Positions 55,476 through 64,000 of a stretch of 64,000 bases of DNA are shown piece by piece. A model generated the notes under the pieces. It searched no databases, was not told where the DNA came from, and worked only from the letters and a program-made list of their open reading frames with translations. The stretch's first letter is position 1; each line of letters begins with the position of its first letter. The translations under genes were made by a program, and so were the position numbers. The stretch comes from Cannabis sativa (taxonomy: Eukaryota > Streptophyta > Magnoliopsida > Rosales > Cannabaceae), in contig NC_083604.1 of NCBI RefSeq assembly GCF_029168945.1, forward strand, positions 40,915,686 through 40,979,685, read 5' to 3'.

Positions 55476-56436
55476 CACTTAAGTGTCTATTATTAGTAAG
55501 AGTGCTTCAAAAAAATATTTAGTCTAAACTAATTTGTATGATTCAATCTAAATTAATTAGGATTTATTATAGTCATCGATCTCTCTATCTTTCCATCCGA
55601 TATATTAAAATATTTGTGGGGAGGCATCCACTGGGGTTGTCATTGCCAGTGGGGTGCAGTCGTCTTACAGAGTGGGCACTGGATCTTAGCGTGACCACCC
55701 TTTTCGATGCCGGAGCGATCGACTAGCCCTGCCTTTGCCGCTGCTGCGGTTGGTTGTGGCTGCTTCGATCTTAGCAGCAATTTCTTTTGTTGTGTGTTTC
55801 TTCGGCGTCACCTTTCTAGTCATAAAAATACTTTGGTTCTGATCTCCGATCGTGCCGCTGATCACTATTGTCCATAGTTGATTCACTGATGATCCACTAG
55901 TTAGTATTATTGCTACCAACTGATGGCTTCCTCAATCGATGTTATTATCATTAATAATTTATTTCTCAGTAAGAAAGAAATTAGTACTGGTATGTATTCC
56001 CTTAAACATTTAATATTTGTTTGATTTTATATATTAATTGTTTGATGCTTCTTTAGCTTCCTCAATCTATATTATTACTGGTTTTGGAATTGGATAGGTG
56101 TTAATGTGCATAAAAACAACCCATTCTTGTGGATGAGTTTGTTCTCCGAGTTGGAGATATCCTTGGTTTGTTATTTCGATTTTCTTGGGGCGTCTGAAGG
56201 AGATAGTTTCCTAGTTGCCTTTGGAAGGAGATGACACCTCCTGGTGGTTGCCTAGAGTCGGGGCAGCAAGCGTAAATGGAATGTTGATAGGTGTCAGAGA
56301 CTCAGAAATTGATTTTTGTTATGGAGGATCAGAGTTAGCAACGACGACAATGACCGAGGAAGGTAGCTCACATCATGCGGAGGGCAGAGATGCTATTGGT
56401 AGTTGAGATTGACATTAACTGCGGCGATGTTCATAC
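55476..56436 (+). other. GC-richer segment of unknown origin
   Basis: 55620-55920 and 56100-56410 are much less AT-rich than the surroundings and look like decayed coding or LINE 5' sequence. No frame exceeds about 77 codons and no domain is recognised. It could be the 5' part of the LINE whose RNase H end lies at 57308, with the middle deleted; that is conjecture. Confidence 0.3.
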
Positions 56437-56452
56437 CCGTGATTTGCGTTCT

Positions 56453-56579
56453 TTTTTTTTTTTTTTTTTTTTTTGATTTAAGCGTTTATATATTACATTG
56501 CATAACCTGAGACTCGAACCCAGGACCTCCAACACACACGCACCCTCCTATGAACCCAGGACCTCCAACACACACGCAT
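56453..56579 (-). mobile_element. 5'-truncated tRNA-derived SINE
   Basis: The T run at 56453-56474 is a minus-strand poly(A) tail. The minus-strand body contains the RNA polymerase III B-box-like GGTTCGAGTCTC. The insert is flanked by a perfect 16-bp target duplication CCGTGATTTGCGTTCT (56437-56452 and 56580-56595). The B-box-proximal block GAACCCAGGACCTCC is duplicated at 56516 and 56552 (period 36). No A box is seen, so the head is missing. Confidence 0.75.
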
Positions 56580-56595
56580 CCGTGATTTGCGTTCT

Positions 56596-57307
56596 GTATT
56601 TACGTATTTTCCTTATATTAATGATCTTATTAATTATATTATTTATTCTTACCATATTTATTTAGTTTTTTCTTGCAAGAAAAAACCAAATCTCAACGCT
56701 TTTGATTGGGGTTTAGTTTTTAATTTTATTCTCAATTTCTTTTTGGTTTTTAATTGCTTGCCATTTTTTTTTCGTTAAAACCTTTACTATGTGTATTTAT
56801 TATCATTTTATTTACTTTTAGCATTAATCTTTCATACTTTTATATTATTAATTATATTATTTATTTTTAATTTATTTTAATAACGATTTTTAGTTATACT
56901 CATCATTATTAATTTAAAATTTTTTATTTTGTTATACAAATATGATAAAGTATTTTTAATACTTTTTATTATTCCTATTTATTATTTATATAAGTATTTA
57001 TTTATGTATTTATATATAAATATTTGTTTTGTTTCTTTTTACTAGCTATTTAAATAGTATTATTATATGTTTAAAGTATATGTGCTAATAAGACCATACT
57101 TGTTTTTGCACTATTTTTTGATGGTTTTGATGCCTTTTACGGTTTTTGTGCCTTGTATGGCATTTGTGCCATTTATTATGGCTTATTCCTATTTGTTTAG
57201 AGTAGTTTTGTGATATGGCCAATGGACAAGAGAAGTGATTTATTTTGGGCTTTTCAATTTTAAGAGATAAGTATTTTAAGTCTTTTTAAGTCCTGAATAG
57301 TCTACCA
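56596..57307. other. AT-rich spacer
   Basis: No gene or repeat boundary is supported. It contains the repeated phrases GGTTTTGATGCC, GGTTTTTGTGCC and GGCATTTGTGCC near 57123-57170. Confidence 0.4.
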
Positions 57308-57778
57308 TTGTTTCTTTCACATTATCTTTTTCAATATGGTTATGGAATGGTTGCCAGAAACAACTCAGGGTCCCTTATTGATGCTACAGCTCACTGCTCT
57401 AATGGTGCCTTCACTCCAGAAGTTGTTGAGATCATGGGTATCAAAGAGGCTCTAAGTTGGATCAAACGAAACGGTTGGCAACATGTGGTTCTGGAATCTG
57501 ACAGTCTAGTCTCTATTCAAGCTATTCGTAGCTCTTTGCCTCTTTGTTCCATTTTTGGAAATCTAGCTCAAGACTGTCGTTCCCTTTTGTTTTCTATGCC
57601 TTTAATAAAAATCTGTTTTGTTAAACGATCAGCAAACCGTCTAGCACATGTTGTAGCTAGAATGTCACGGTACTTATCTGGTTGTAATATTTCTGTGTCT
57701 AATGCTCCAGTTGCTATTCTGGATATTTTGTACTCAGAATGTTAATTTAATGAAGTTGATATTTCATCAAAAAAAAAT
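57308..57778 (+). pseudogene. LINE RNase H-domain remnant with poly(A) tail
   Basis: An open frame to 57745 encodes the RNase H-like tail of a plant LINE ORF2: GMVARNNSGSLIDA, EVVEIMGIKEALSWI (catalytic Glu), VVLESDSLVSIQAI (catalytic Asp) and FVKRSANRLAHVVAR. Where a catalytic Asp is expected after LAH there is Val, so even this domain is probably inactive. The sequence ends in TTTCATC and an A run at 57769-57777. The rest of ORF2 is missing, so this is a 5'-truncated or deleted insertion. Confidence 0.8.
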
Positions 57779-58189
57779 AGAGTTTTATTTTTGTTATTTT
57801 GAAGGTTGTTTTGTGGAGGGCCTACAATTACAGAAATTTTTTCGATAAGTTTAATTTTAAATATAATACGTTTGATATTGATTTTCAACAGTTTTAAATT
57901 AGGGTGTTAGTTTGTTGTTACTAGCCAAAAGGTAATACCTTTGGCTTTGGCTAGTTATACTTAGAAATTTTGTTGTTTTTTAGTTTGTTAGTAATGTTGA
58001 GTGTGTAATTTGGGTTGTGTGTTAAATTTTAAGTTTGTATTTTGATTTTTATTTTGAAGATTGTCATTCTAATATAAATGTATTTTTTAGTTTGGTGTTA
58101 TTATATCTTTTCAGTTTCGTTACCTCTGATGACAATTATTATAATGGGAATGTATTTTTTTTAATGTGACGGGGAGTTGTTTGAAGGAG
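57779..58189. other. Spacer with a hairpin
   Basis: T-rich, non-coding. ACTAGCCAAAGGTATT-type arms around 57920-57956 (ACTAGCCAAAAGGTAATACC and CCTTTGGCTTTGGCTAGT) can fold back on each other. Its significance is unknown. Confidence 0.4.
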
Positions 58190-58391
58190 TTATAGCTTTA
58201 TTGTCTAAATTTCTGGGGGCAGTTTTGTCCCATGTGGCTCGCAAATAGAATTCTGCAACTCATGGTTTGACAAAATATGCCATTCGGTTAGACGATGAGC
58301 TATCCTGGCTCGAGGAGGTTCCACCGCTGATTGTGGTTTGTAATATTGTTAATCATATGTGACTCTGTTCACCGCGTCAAAAAAAAAAAAT
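58190..58391 (+). pseudogene. 3' end of a second LINE ORF2
   Basis: The plus-strand frame reads LSHVARK, a stop, then NSATHGLTKYAIRLDDELSWLEEVPPLI, the terminal segment of plant LINE RNase H domains. It is followed by a stop and an A run at 58379-58390. It has an internal stop and lacks everything upstream. Confidence 0.65.
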
Positions 58392-58627
58392 TAAGATTTA
58401 TTAATTTTTTTTTATAAGAATTTAATTAAGAATACTTAAAAGTGTGTATATTATTTCCTACTTATATGAGTTTGATGGAATTGAATATTTTAAAATTTAG
58501 ATTTGTGCCGATTGAATACACTTACCAATCCAATTCAATATTCACATCTCTTTATTAATGTATTTTTCAAAACAATAATAAATAACATAATTAATGTTTT
58601 AATAAAAGTAATATATGTTTATATATA

Positions 58628-59343
58628 TTAAGCTTTTGTTACGTGTATTATACATATAATTAGTTATATTTTTAATTTTTATTTTTATTATATATATATT
58701 TTTAAAATTTTATAAATTAAAGGATATCTTTTGTTAATTCTTTATTTTTTTTAAAAAAAATAATATTTAAAATTTTAAAAATTTAAGGAAAATGAATATA
58801 AAATTTTAAAAAATAAAATTAAACATACTCTCAATATTAAAAATAATAATAAAAAAATAATATTGTAATAATATATTAATATTTAGGAACTTTTTCATTT
58901 TTACACTTTAGAATAATTTTTTTGTATTTTTATAGAATTCTACATAAAAACTCCTATTGCAACTAATGGAACAACCTAAATCGCAACCAAAATTCGTATA
59001 ACGTCAACCCACATAAAAATCACAGAGAAATCACCTTAGAAATCCAAACCGTAAATTTGAAAAAAAAAAAAAAAATTAAAAAATAGTGTATGGGGTAATT
59101 TCTCTAATATTTATGTATATTTAAATTAATCTAAAATTAGTATAAGTTCAATTAACCTAAAACAAATAATATTAATATTTATATATATTTAAATTAATCT
59201 AAAATAAATAATATTTATATTTATATATATTTATAAAACTAATTTTACTAACACCGTTAAATTAAACAGAATATTTTTATATTCTTAAAGTATTTTGTTA
59301 AACCAACAAAAATTATTAGATAATTACATTTTATATATAAAGA
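58628..59343 (-). mobile_element. Diverged Helitron related to 40637-41231
   Basis: The minus-strand start TCTTTATATATAAAATG and a following block around TTGGTTTAACAAAATA match the other copy. So does the CACGTAACAA word near the 3' end. The terminal CTAG appears as TTAA, and the A/T insertion rule still holds (58627 A, 59344 T). It is 716 bp, non-coding and older than the first copy. Confidence 0.6.
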
Positions 59344-59588
59344 TATAAAATGGAATATTATGAAAGATAAAAGTGTATATTAATGTGTGTTTTTTTGTTA
59401 AAAAAATTGTATGCATATTTATAAAAAGATAATAATGCTTACACAAAAATATAACATGAAAACAGAGGGAGCTCAATCATATTTATAAGAAGATAATAAT
59501 GCATACACATACACCAATATAATAGACTAGTACATGGAGAAAGAAGAAGTCTGAGATAGACATATATATATATATATTTATATATATA
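59344..59588. other. 3' flank of the small gene
   Basis: Contains TATATATA runs at 59563-59590 that could hold the minus-strand polyadenylation region. Confidence 0.35.
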
Positions 59589-59936
59589 TTAAGGGGGACA
59601 ATTTGTTGTTTGAGAGTTGAGGTTGAGTTGATAATGTTGGCACATACGCTTCTTCCTTGCAAGGAATTCATCTTCACTAGCAGCAAACAAAATCTTGATA
59701 TCTTTAGAGACTAGAATGGAAGCTTGAACACCATCAGCTACAACCACAAGTTCACTCAGCTCAACATTCATGTGTGGTTCCACTTTGATTGTGATAATTC
59801 CCTTTGACCCTAATTGCACATCATAAACCCCTGCTGCCTTTGTAAACATTGTTATATTTGCTCTGTTATGATTACCTGATAACCCATTGCTAACCTTCGC
59901 AACATATATCAAAGCAACTGATTGTTCTCCAATCAT
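59589..59936 (-). CDS. Small intronless gene, unknown function
   Basis: This frame has 115 residues starting MIGEQSVALIYVAK. Predicted character: alternating hydrophobic/polar stretches (AALIYV-type start, ANITMFTKAAGVYDVQLGSKG, IITIKVEP, LSELVVVADGVQASILV) that suggest a mostly beta-strand N-terminal domain of about 85 residues. A short charged helix (SEDEFLARKKRM) and a Gln/Asn-rich tail (HYQLNLNSQTTNCPP) follow. There is no signal peptide or membrane helix. Two Cys residues lie near the end. Support for it being real: codon use unlike the AT-rich surroundings, a TATA box about 103 bases upstream, an A-rich leader and a single clean ATG. I do not recognise the family. A chance ORF or a fragment of a larger gene remains possible. 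Confidence 0.6.
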   Translation of the reverse strand: MIGEQSVALIYVAKVSNGLSGNHNRANITMFTKAAGVYDVQLGSKGIITIKVEPHMNVELSELVVVADGVQASILVSKDIKILFAASEDEFLARKKRMCQHYQLNLNSQTTNCPP

Positions 59937-61370
59937 TTTCTTATATACTCCCCTTTCTCTTCTGTTATATAATTTGCTTGGGAAATTTTATCTGTATATA
60001 CTGCTCTGCTACTACTTAATTGATATTGCATATATATGTATTTATAGTCCCTCACGAACAAGACTATACTTACATTTGAAAGGGTGCGACCCAAAATGCA
60101 TACATGTGTTGACCATTAATGCAGATAGAATAGTGTGAAAATTCTGTGAATATTAAATTAATTGAATGTTGGATACATCAACCAAATTGATTTTGCACAT
60201 TTCACTATGATTATTATCATAAAAAGAAAAATTAGTAACACAGATGGAGGTGGAAATGAGGAAAGGAAGCATTAATATTAATTAATTTTTACACTCTTCC
60301 ATGTATGATTATTTTCACATATATTATGTTAAAAGGGTATTTAAAAAAAAAACGAGTGCATCTTTTTGTAATTAGCCATATGGATTTAATAAAAAAAATA
60401 TTTAGTAATATTGTTAACTGGTCTTTTTTTTTACTTGATAATTATTAATTAATTGTACAAAAGAGTAGAGAGTTTTCTTACACTAAAATATGTAGGATAG
60501 GAGTATAATTTGGAATATAGCAAACTTATATGGCTAGTAGCCTAGTGTAATAAAAATCAAAATATGTTACAAGTGGGGAATCAAAATATAAAGATTAAGA
60601 GAGCTATTGAATCTGATTATCATTTATTTTCAACCTCGTCTATAATTAGGTCAGCTAAATACTTGCGCAAAAAGTTAAGAGCACACCACTTTGACAAAAA
60701 AAACAAACCGTTCATTTATATTTTTATTTTTTTTTTATCAATAAGCAGACATACACTACTCAGTGAATGTACTCATTATGATCCCAAATGCATATCTTTA
60801 TTATTATTTTGGAAAGAAAAGATTTCATGAAAGACGTTATAAATCAGCCAAGATGAAACAATCAATAGAGGAAGCGAAACCGACCCCAAACGTGTTCATC
60901 AACAATATAATAGAGAGCTAAATTAGCAAGTCCTAATTGCATGAGTTTCTCATTTTCTTTTGATATGTATTGGGATGAATCGATTCCTCCATGTATCACT
61001 CACATTGCAACGGTTGAATTTTTTAACAGTATTCACCCAAAAATTTGAAATAATTATATCATTATCACTTTCTCAAATTAAACAACTATTTCATCACACA
61101 AAACATAGTATTAACAACTATTTCTCAAATTAAACATACTATTTTATCCAATCTATTAACAACCACGGTATTTTTCTATTGCACTCGTATTAATGTTTTC
61201 TTATCATTATTTTTAAAGAGTTTTTACAAAAATACTTTTTTTGTTGTTGTTATTTTTGTATTTTTACTATCATACATTTTTTTAACATTTTTTACTGTAT
61301 TAAAATTTCAAAAATATTATTTTTAAAGTTTTAAAATTACAAAAATACTGTGTTTTAATAAAACAAATAA
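59937..61370. other. Upstream region of the small gene and intergenic DNA
   Basis: Apart from the TATA box at 60039-60047, I see AT-rich sequence with no supported gene. The small frames at 59887 and 60564 on the plus strand lack any recognisable features. Confidence 0.4.
60039..60047 (-). promoter_or_regulatory. TATA box of the small gene
   Basis: Minus-strand CTATAAATA is followed by a purine-rich leader ending in GTATATAAGAAA before the ATG at 59936. Confidence 0.55.
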
Positions 61371-61736
61371 GAGTAATTTACGGTATAAATACCTAAGTTT
61401 AACTCACAGTTACAAATAAGTACTTAAGTTTAATTTTTGGCGGTAGTAATACCTAAGTTATATTTTTGAAATTCTTTAAGTACCTAATCGTTAAATATTA
61501 AGTCATTATTCACATGTTATTTTTTTATTGGTATATTTAAATTATCTTTTTTTAAAAAAAAAAAAATTTAATGACTTAGACTAATCGAAAATTATCACTT
61601 AACAATTTACTTAATACTTACTAACAAAAATTCTAGTTGTAGAATTATAACTTAAGTATTATTATAAAAAAATTAAATTTAAAGTATTTATTTATAATTG
61701 AAAATTAAACTTAACTATTTATACCACAAATTATTA
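61371..61736. mobile_element. Mutator-type foldback MITE, copy 2
   Basis: It is homologous along its length to 54257-54614: GAGTAATTTACGGTATAAAT start, AGTACTTAAGTTTAATTTTT, the TTAATGACTTA centre and a degenerate ACAAATTATTA end. The flanking 9-mers no longer match. It ends about 245 bases upstream of the DPE1 start codon. Confidence 0.75.
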
Positions 61737-61889
61737 TTTAAGTGGTATGTTAAAATTGACATAATATTTATCTTGTGATAAATTTGCATTACAAAACTTT
61801 TTGTCATTTGAACAAAAAAAAAAAAAGGAAAACGACATGTGATTGAGATCGAGTAGAAGCCATTAAACTCGCCACCTCAGCGCCCGCAT

Positions 61890-61895
61890 CACGTG
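61890..61895 (+). promoter_or_regulatory. G-box in the DPE1 promoter
   Basis: CACGTG lies 88 bases upstream of the DPE1 ATG, in a short GC-richer segment (CCTCAGCGCCCGCATCAC). A pyrimidine-rich CTCTCTCTCTC leader follows at about 61963. bZIP and bHLH factors bind G-boxes in light-, sugar- and ABA-responsive plant genes; a role here is inferred. Confidence 0.5.
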
Positions 61896-61982
61896 TATTT
61901 CTCCTCCTCCTGCTCCACTGCCACTGGTAGGTAGCAGGAGGATTACTGCAACTCTAATAACTCTCTCTCTCATACTTCAACA

Positions 61983-64000
61983 ATGGCCATCTCACTCTCA
62001 TTCTCCCCGTCTTTCTCTCTCCTCTCCGCTTCCAAAACCTACAATTCACCTCTCTCTTCACCCCCCGCTACGTCTCCATTATCTCGTTTGCACCTCCGAC
62101 CAAGAATTCCCTTGCTCCGTTGTCAATTCAAGAACGACACCGTTTCGGTGCTTCCCGGCGTTGGGGAGGACCTGCCTTTGGATTATGGCGAACGCTTTCC
62201 CAAGCCGGATCCTAGCGTTCGCAGAAGAGCTGGTGTGTTGCTCCACCCGACCTCGTTTCATGGACCTCACGGAATTGGCGATCTTGGAGATGAGGCATTT
62301 CGTTTTATTGACTGGCTTCACCAAGCTGGTTGCTCCGTTTGGCAGGTGTGTGAACTTCCTTCATACTAATCTGTTTGGCTGCCGAGAACATTTACTAGTT
62401 TTATGTTATGTTTAACTGTTTAAGCAGTTTTCCGAAAAAAAAAAAACTGTTTAAGCAGAAATCGGATTTTGTTCGAGACTCAAGTGCTTTATATGAGCTT
62501 GAACTGTAACGAAAGCAACTGAATTTTCAATTTCCATCTTAACAGACAACACTATTTCGTTGCTGAGATATTGGTTTAATGTAACTGTAGTTGGACATTA
62601 TAGACGTTATGCCGTGATTGGTTCCTTGAAATAATGATTTCCTTTTTTTCCCTTATGGATAAAGCTCACTCTTAGTTTAATATTTTTGGAGTTTGGTTGT
62701 TCGTTTATGGTTAAATGTATATTCTTGTTTCAGGTTCTTCCTCTTGTTCCTCCAGGGAGGAGGGCGAACGAAGAGGGGTCCCCTTACTCAGGCCAGGTAA
62801 CATGAAGTGTTGTAATTGGCTTCTTCTTTAAAACATGAGATTGATTCGTTTGGCAAACTGAAAATTCTAACAATTTTGAAATTCACCAATATTGACCAAG
62901 CTAACCTACTCTAGAAGACTCCAAATTGTTCTTAAAAATCCTTTGGTGTTTGGGTTGTACTAGTCCTTTTGTATCTGTTGCACTGCACACTTGTGGATGA
63001 TTGTCTTTGATGATCAATATTCAGGATGCAAATTGTGGCAACACTCTCTTGATATCTCTTGAAGAGCTTGTTAAGGATGGCTTGTTAAAAAGCGATGAGC
63101 TACCAAAACCAGTGTGAGAATTTTTAATTATTTTCTTGACCCTGTTACAATTAGAACAATATGTTTCCATATGCATTTCTCTTACTAAAATTATGCACTC
63201 ATTCATGCAGTGAGGTTGCACGTGTGAACTTTATAACTGTGGCTGAGATGAAGGAATCTTTAATTACAAAGGTCAGCTATAACTCAAACATCTTATATTA
63301 TATTTCTTGCGGAAGTCACGAAGTTCCCTGAATGAATAAGTTTAATTGTTATTATAAAATTGGCCAGTTTCTGTCTGATTGTATATATTATCAATGTTTT
63401 GAGATGATCTTTTCTAAGTGATGCTTCCAGATTAATTAGGAGATTGGAGCCTGTCACAATAAGGACTTGTTTTACTTAGAAACTTTTGTTCCATCGTCAG
63501 TTGACTTTCTGTGTTAATTGATTGTGGGGGCAAGGAGGTTCAAGATGGTTAGAGTTTCTTAATGTAATACCACTGCCTACTTATGTAATCTGATAGGAAC
63601 CCCTGCACAAATCTATCTCAATAGCACAAACATTAGGGAAATAATAGACCAGAATTGTAATCTCTCCCACAAAGGGTTACAGCCCTTACTAATTTCTCCA
63701 CAACCGACAAATGAACGCCCTCCCTCTGTTTATTCTATTCCTTATGGTGTAGCATAATCCCCAGCCACACTCTTAACATAACCCTCTAACTAATTTTCTA
63801 ACTAAGTCCCTGCTATTACTTACTGCTATTGACTTGGTGAGGGAATGTCTATCATAATCGCACATCAACTAAGAGTATAGGAGTTTTAGTATTTCATTTC
63901 TTGTTTGGGAGCTTATTTGTTTGCACCACACCCTTTAGTTTAGTAACTGATTATTAGATTAAGAAATTCACTGTATACTGTGTTTTCTTAGGCTGCTGAG
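61983..64000 (+). CDS. DPE1: 4-alpha-glucanotransferase (disproportionating enzyme 1), chloroplastic, partial
   Basis: Plastid DPE1 (GH77 family) transfers glucan units between malto-oligosaccharides, recycling maltotriose during starch breakdown and releasing glucose. Exons seen: 61983-62345, 62734-62796, 63025-63113, 63211-63271, and the start of a fifth at 63992. All have GT-AG borders, and codon phase is kept (the third intron splits a Val codon). The first ~48 residues, rich in Ser, Pro and Leu, form a transit peptide. The mature start is typical: VRRRAGVLLHPTSFHGPHG, GDLGDEAFRFIDWLHQAG, CSVWQ joined to VLPLVPPGRRANEEG, then SPYSGQ joined to DANCGNTLLISLEELVKDG. The GH77 catalytic acids lie downstream, outside the window. 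The gene is stand-alone, with a MITE just upstream. Confidence 0.95.

Noticed and set aside
56500..56560. Possible tRNA gene suggested by the B-box-like GGTTCGAGTC
   Set aside because: No A box or cloverleaf, and a poly(A) tail with TSD shows that it is a SINE fragment.

Overview
This is nuclear DNA of a flowering plant, almost certainly a eudicot. It has AT-rich intergenic sequence, split genes with GT-AG introns, chloroplast-targeted proteins, and nested LTR retrotransposons, a LINE, CACTA, hAT, Helitron, MITE and SINE insertions. The repeat style would fit a Rosales genome such as Cannabaceae, but the window alone does not prove that.

Three host genes are supported. SEP2 (14941-16006, two exons) encodes a stress-enhanced, LHC-related thylakoid protein. 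A short intronless gene of unknown function (59589-59936, minus strand) has its own TATA box. DPE1 (61983 to beyond the window, exons 1-4 and the start of exon 5) encodes plastid 4-alpha-glucanotransferase. They are unrelated neighbours, not an operon.

Everything else recognisable is mobile DNA, much of it mapped to exact ends by target-site duplications (TSDs). 30-617 may be one end of a CACTA element. 618-10851 is a complete but essentially non-coding copia-type LTR element, called family A here (TSD ATTTA). 11460-12260 is a decayed transposon gene. 16661-20498 is a CACTA deletion derivative (TSD TGA) sitting inside another CACTA-like end at 16592. 22363-33176 is a very young Athila-type Ty3/gypsy element (TSD TGACC) with frameshifts in its polyprotein. 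33439-40297 is a full-length LINE with two intact ORFs that overlap by four bases.

40637-41231 and 58628-59343 are related non-autonomous Helitrons. 42124-42841 is a hAT-type element (8-bp TSD). 43197-45051 and 45417-53796 are two solo LTRs of family A in opposite orientation, and the second is split by a complete copia element (47143-53691, TSD TCCTA, called copia B). 53883-61736 holds several MITEs, a SINE fragment and two LINE 3' remnants.

I found no clearly new multi-gene system. The best leads are the structurally intact LINE with a 1.2-kb open frame upstream of ORF1, the fusion-type CACTA derivative, the GC-rich leader of the non-coding family A element, and the unassigned small gene.
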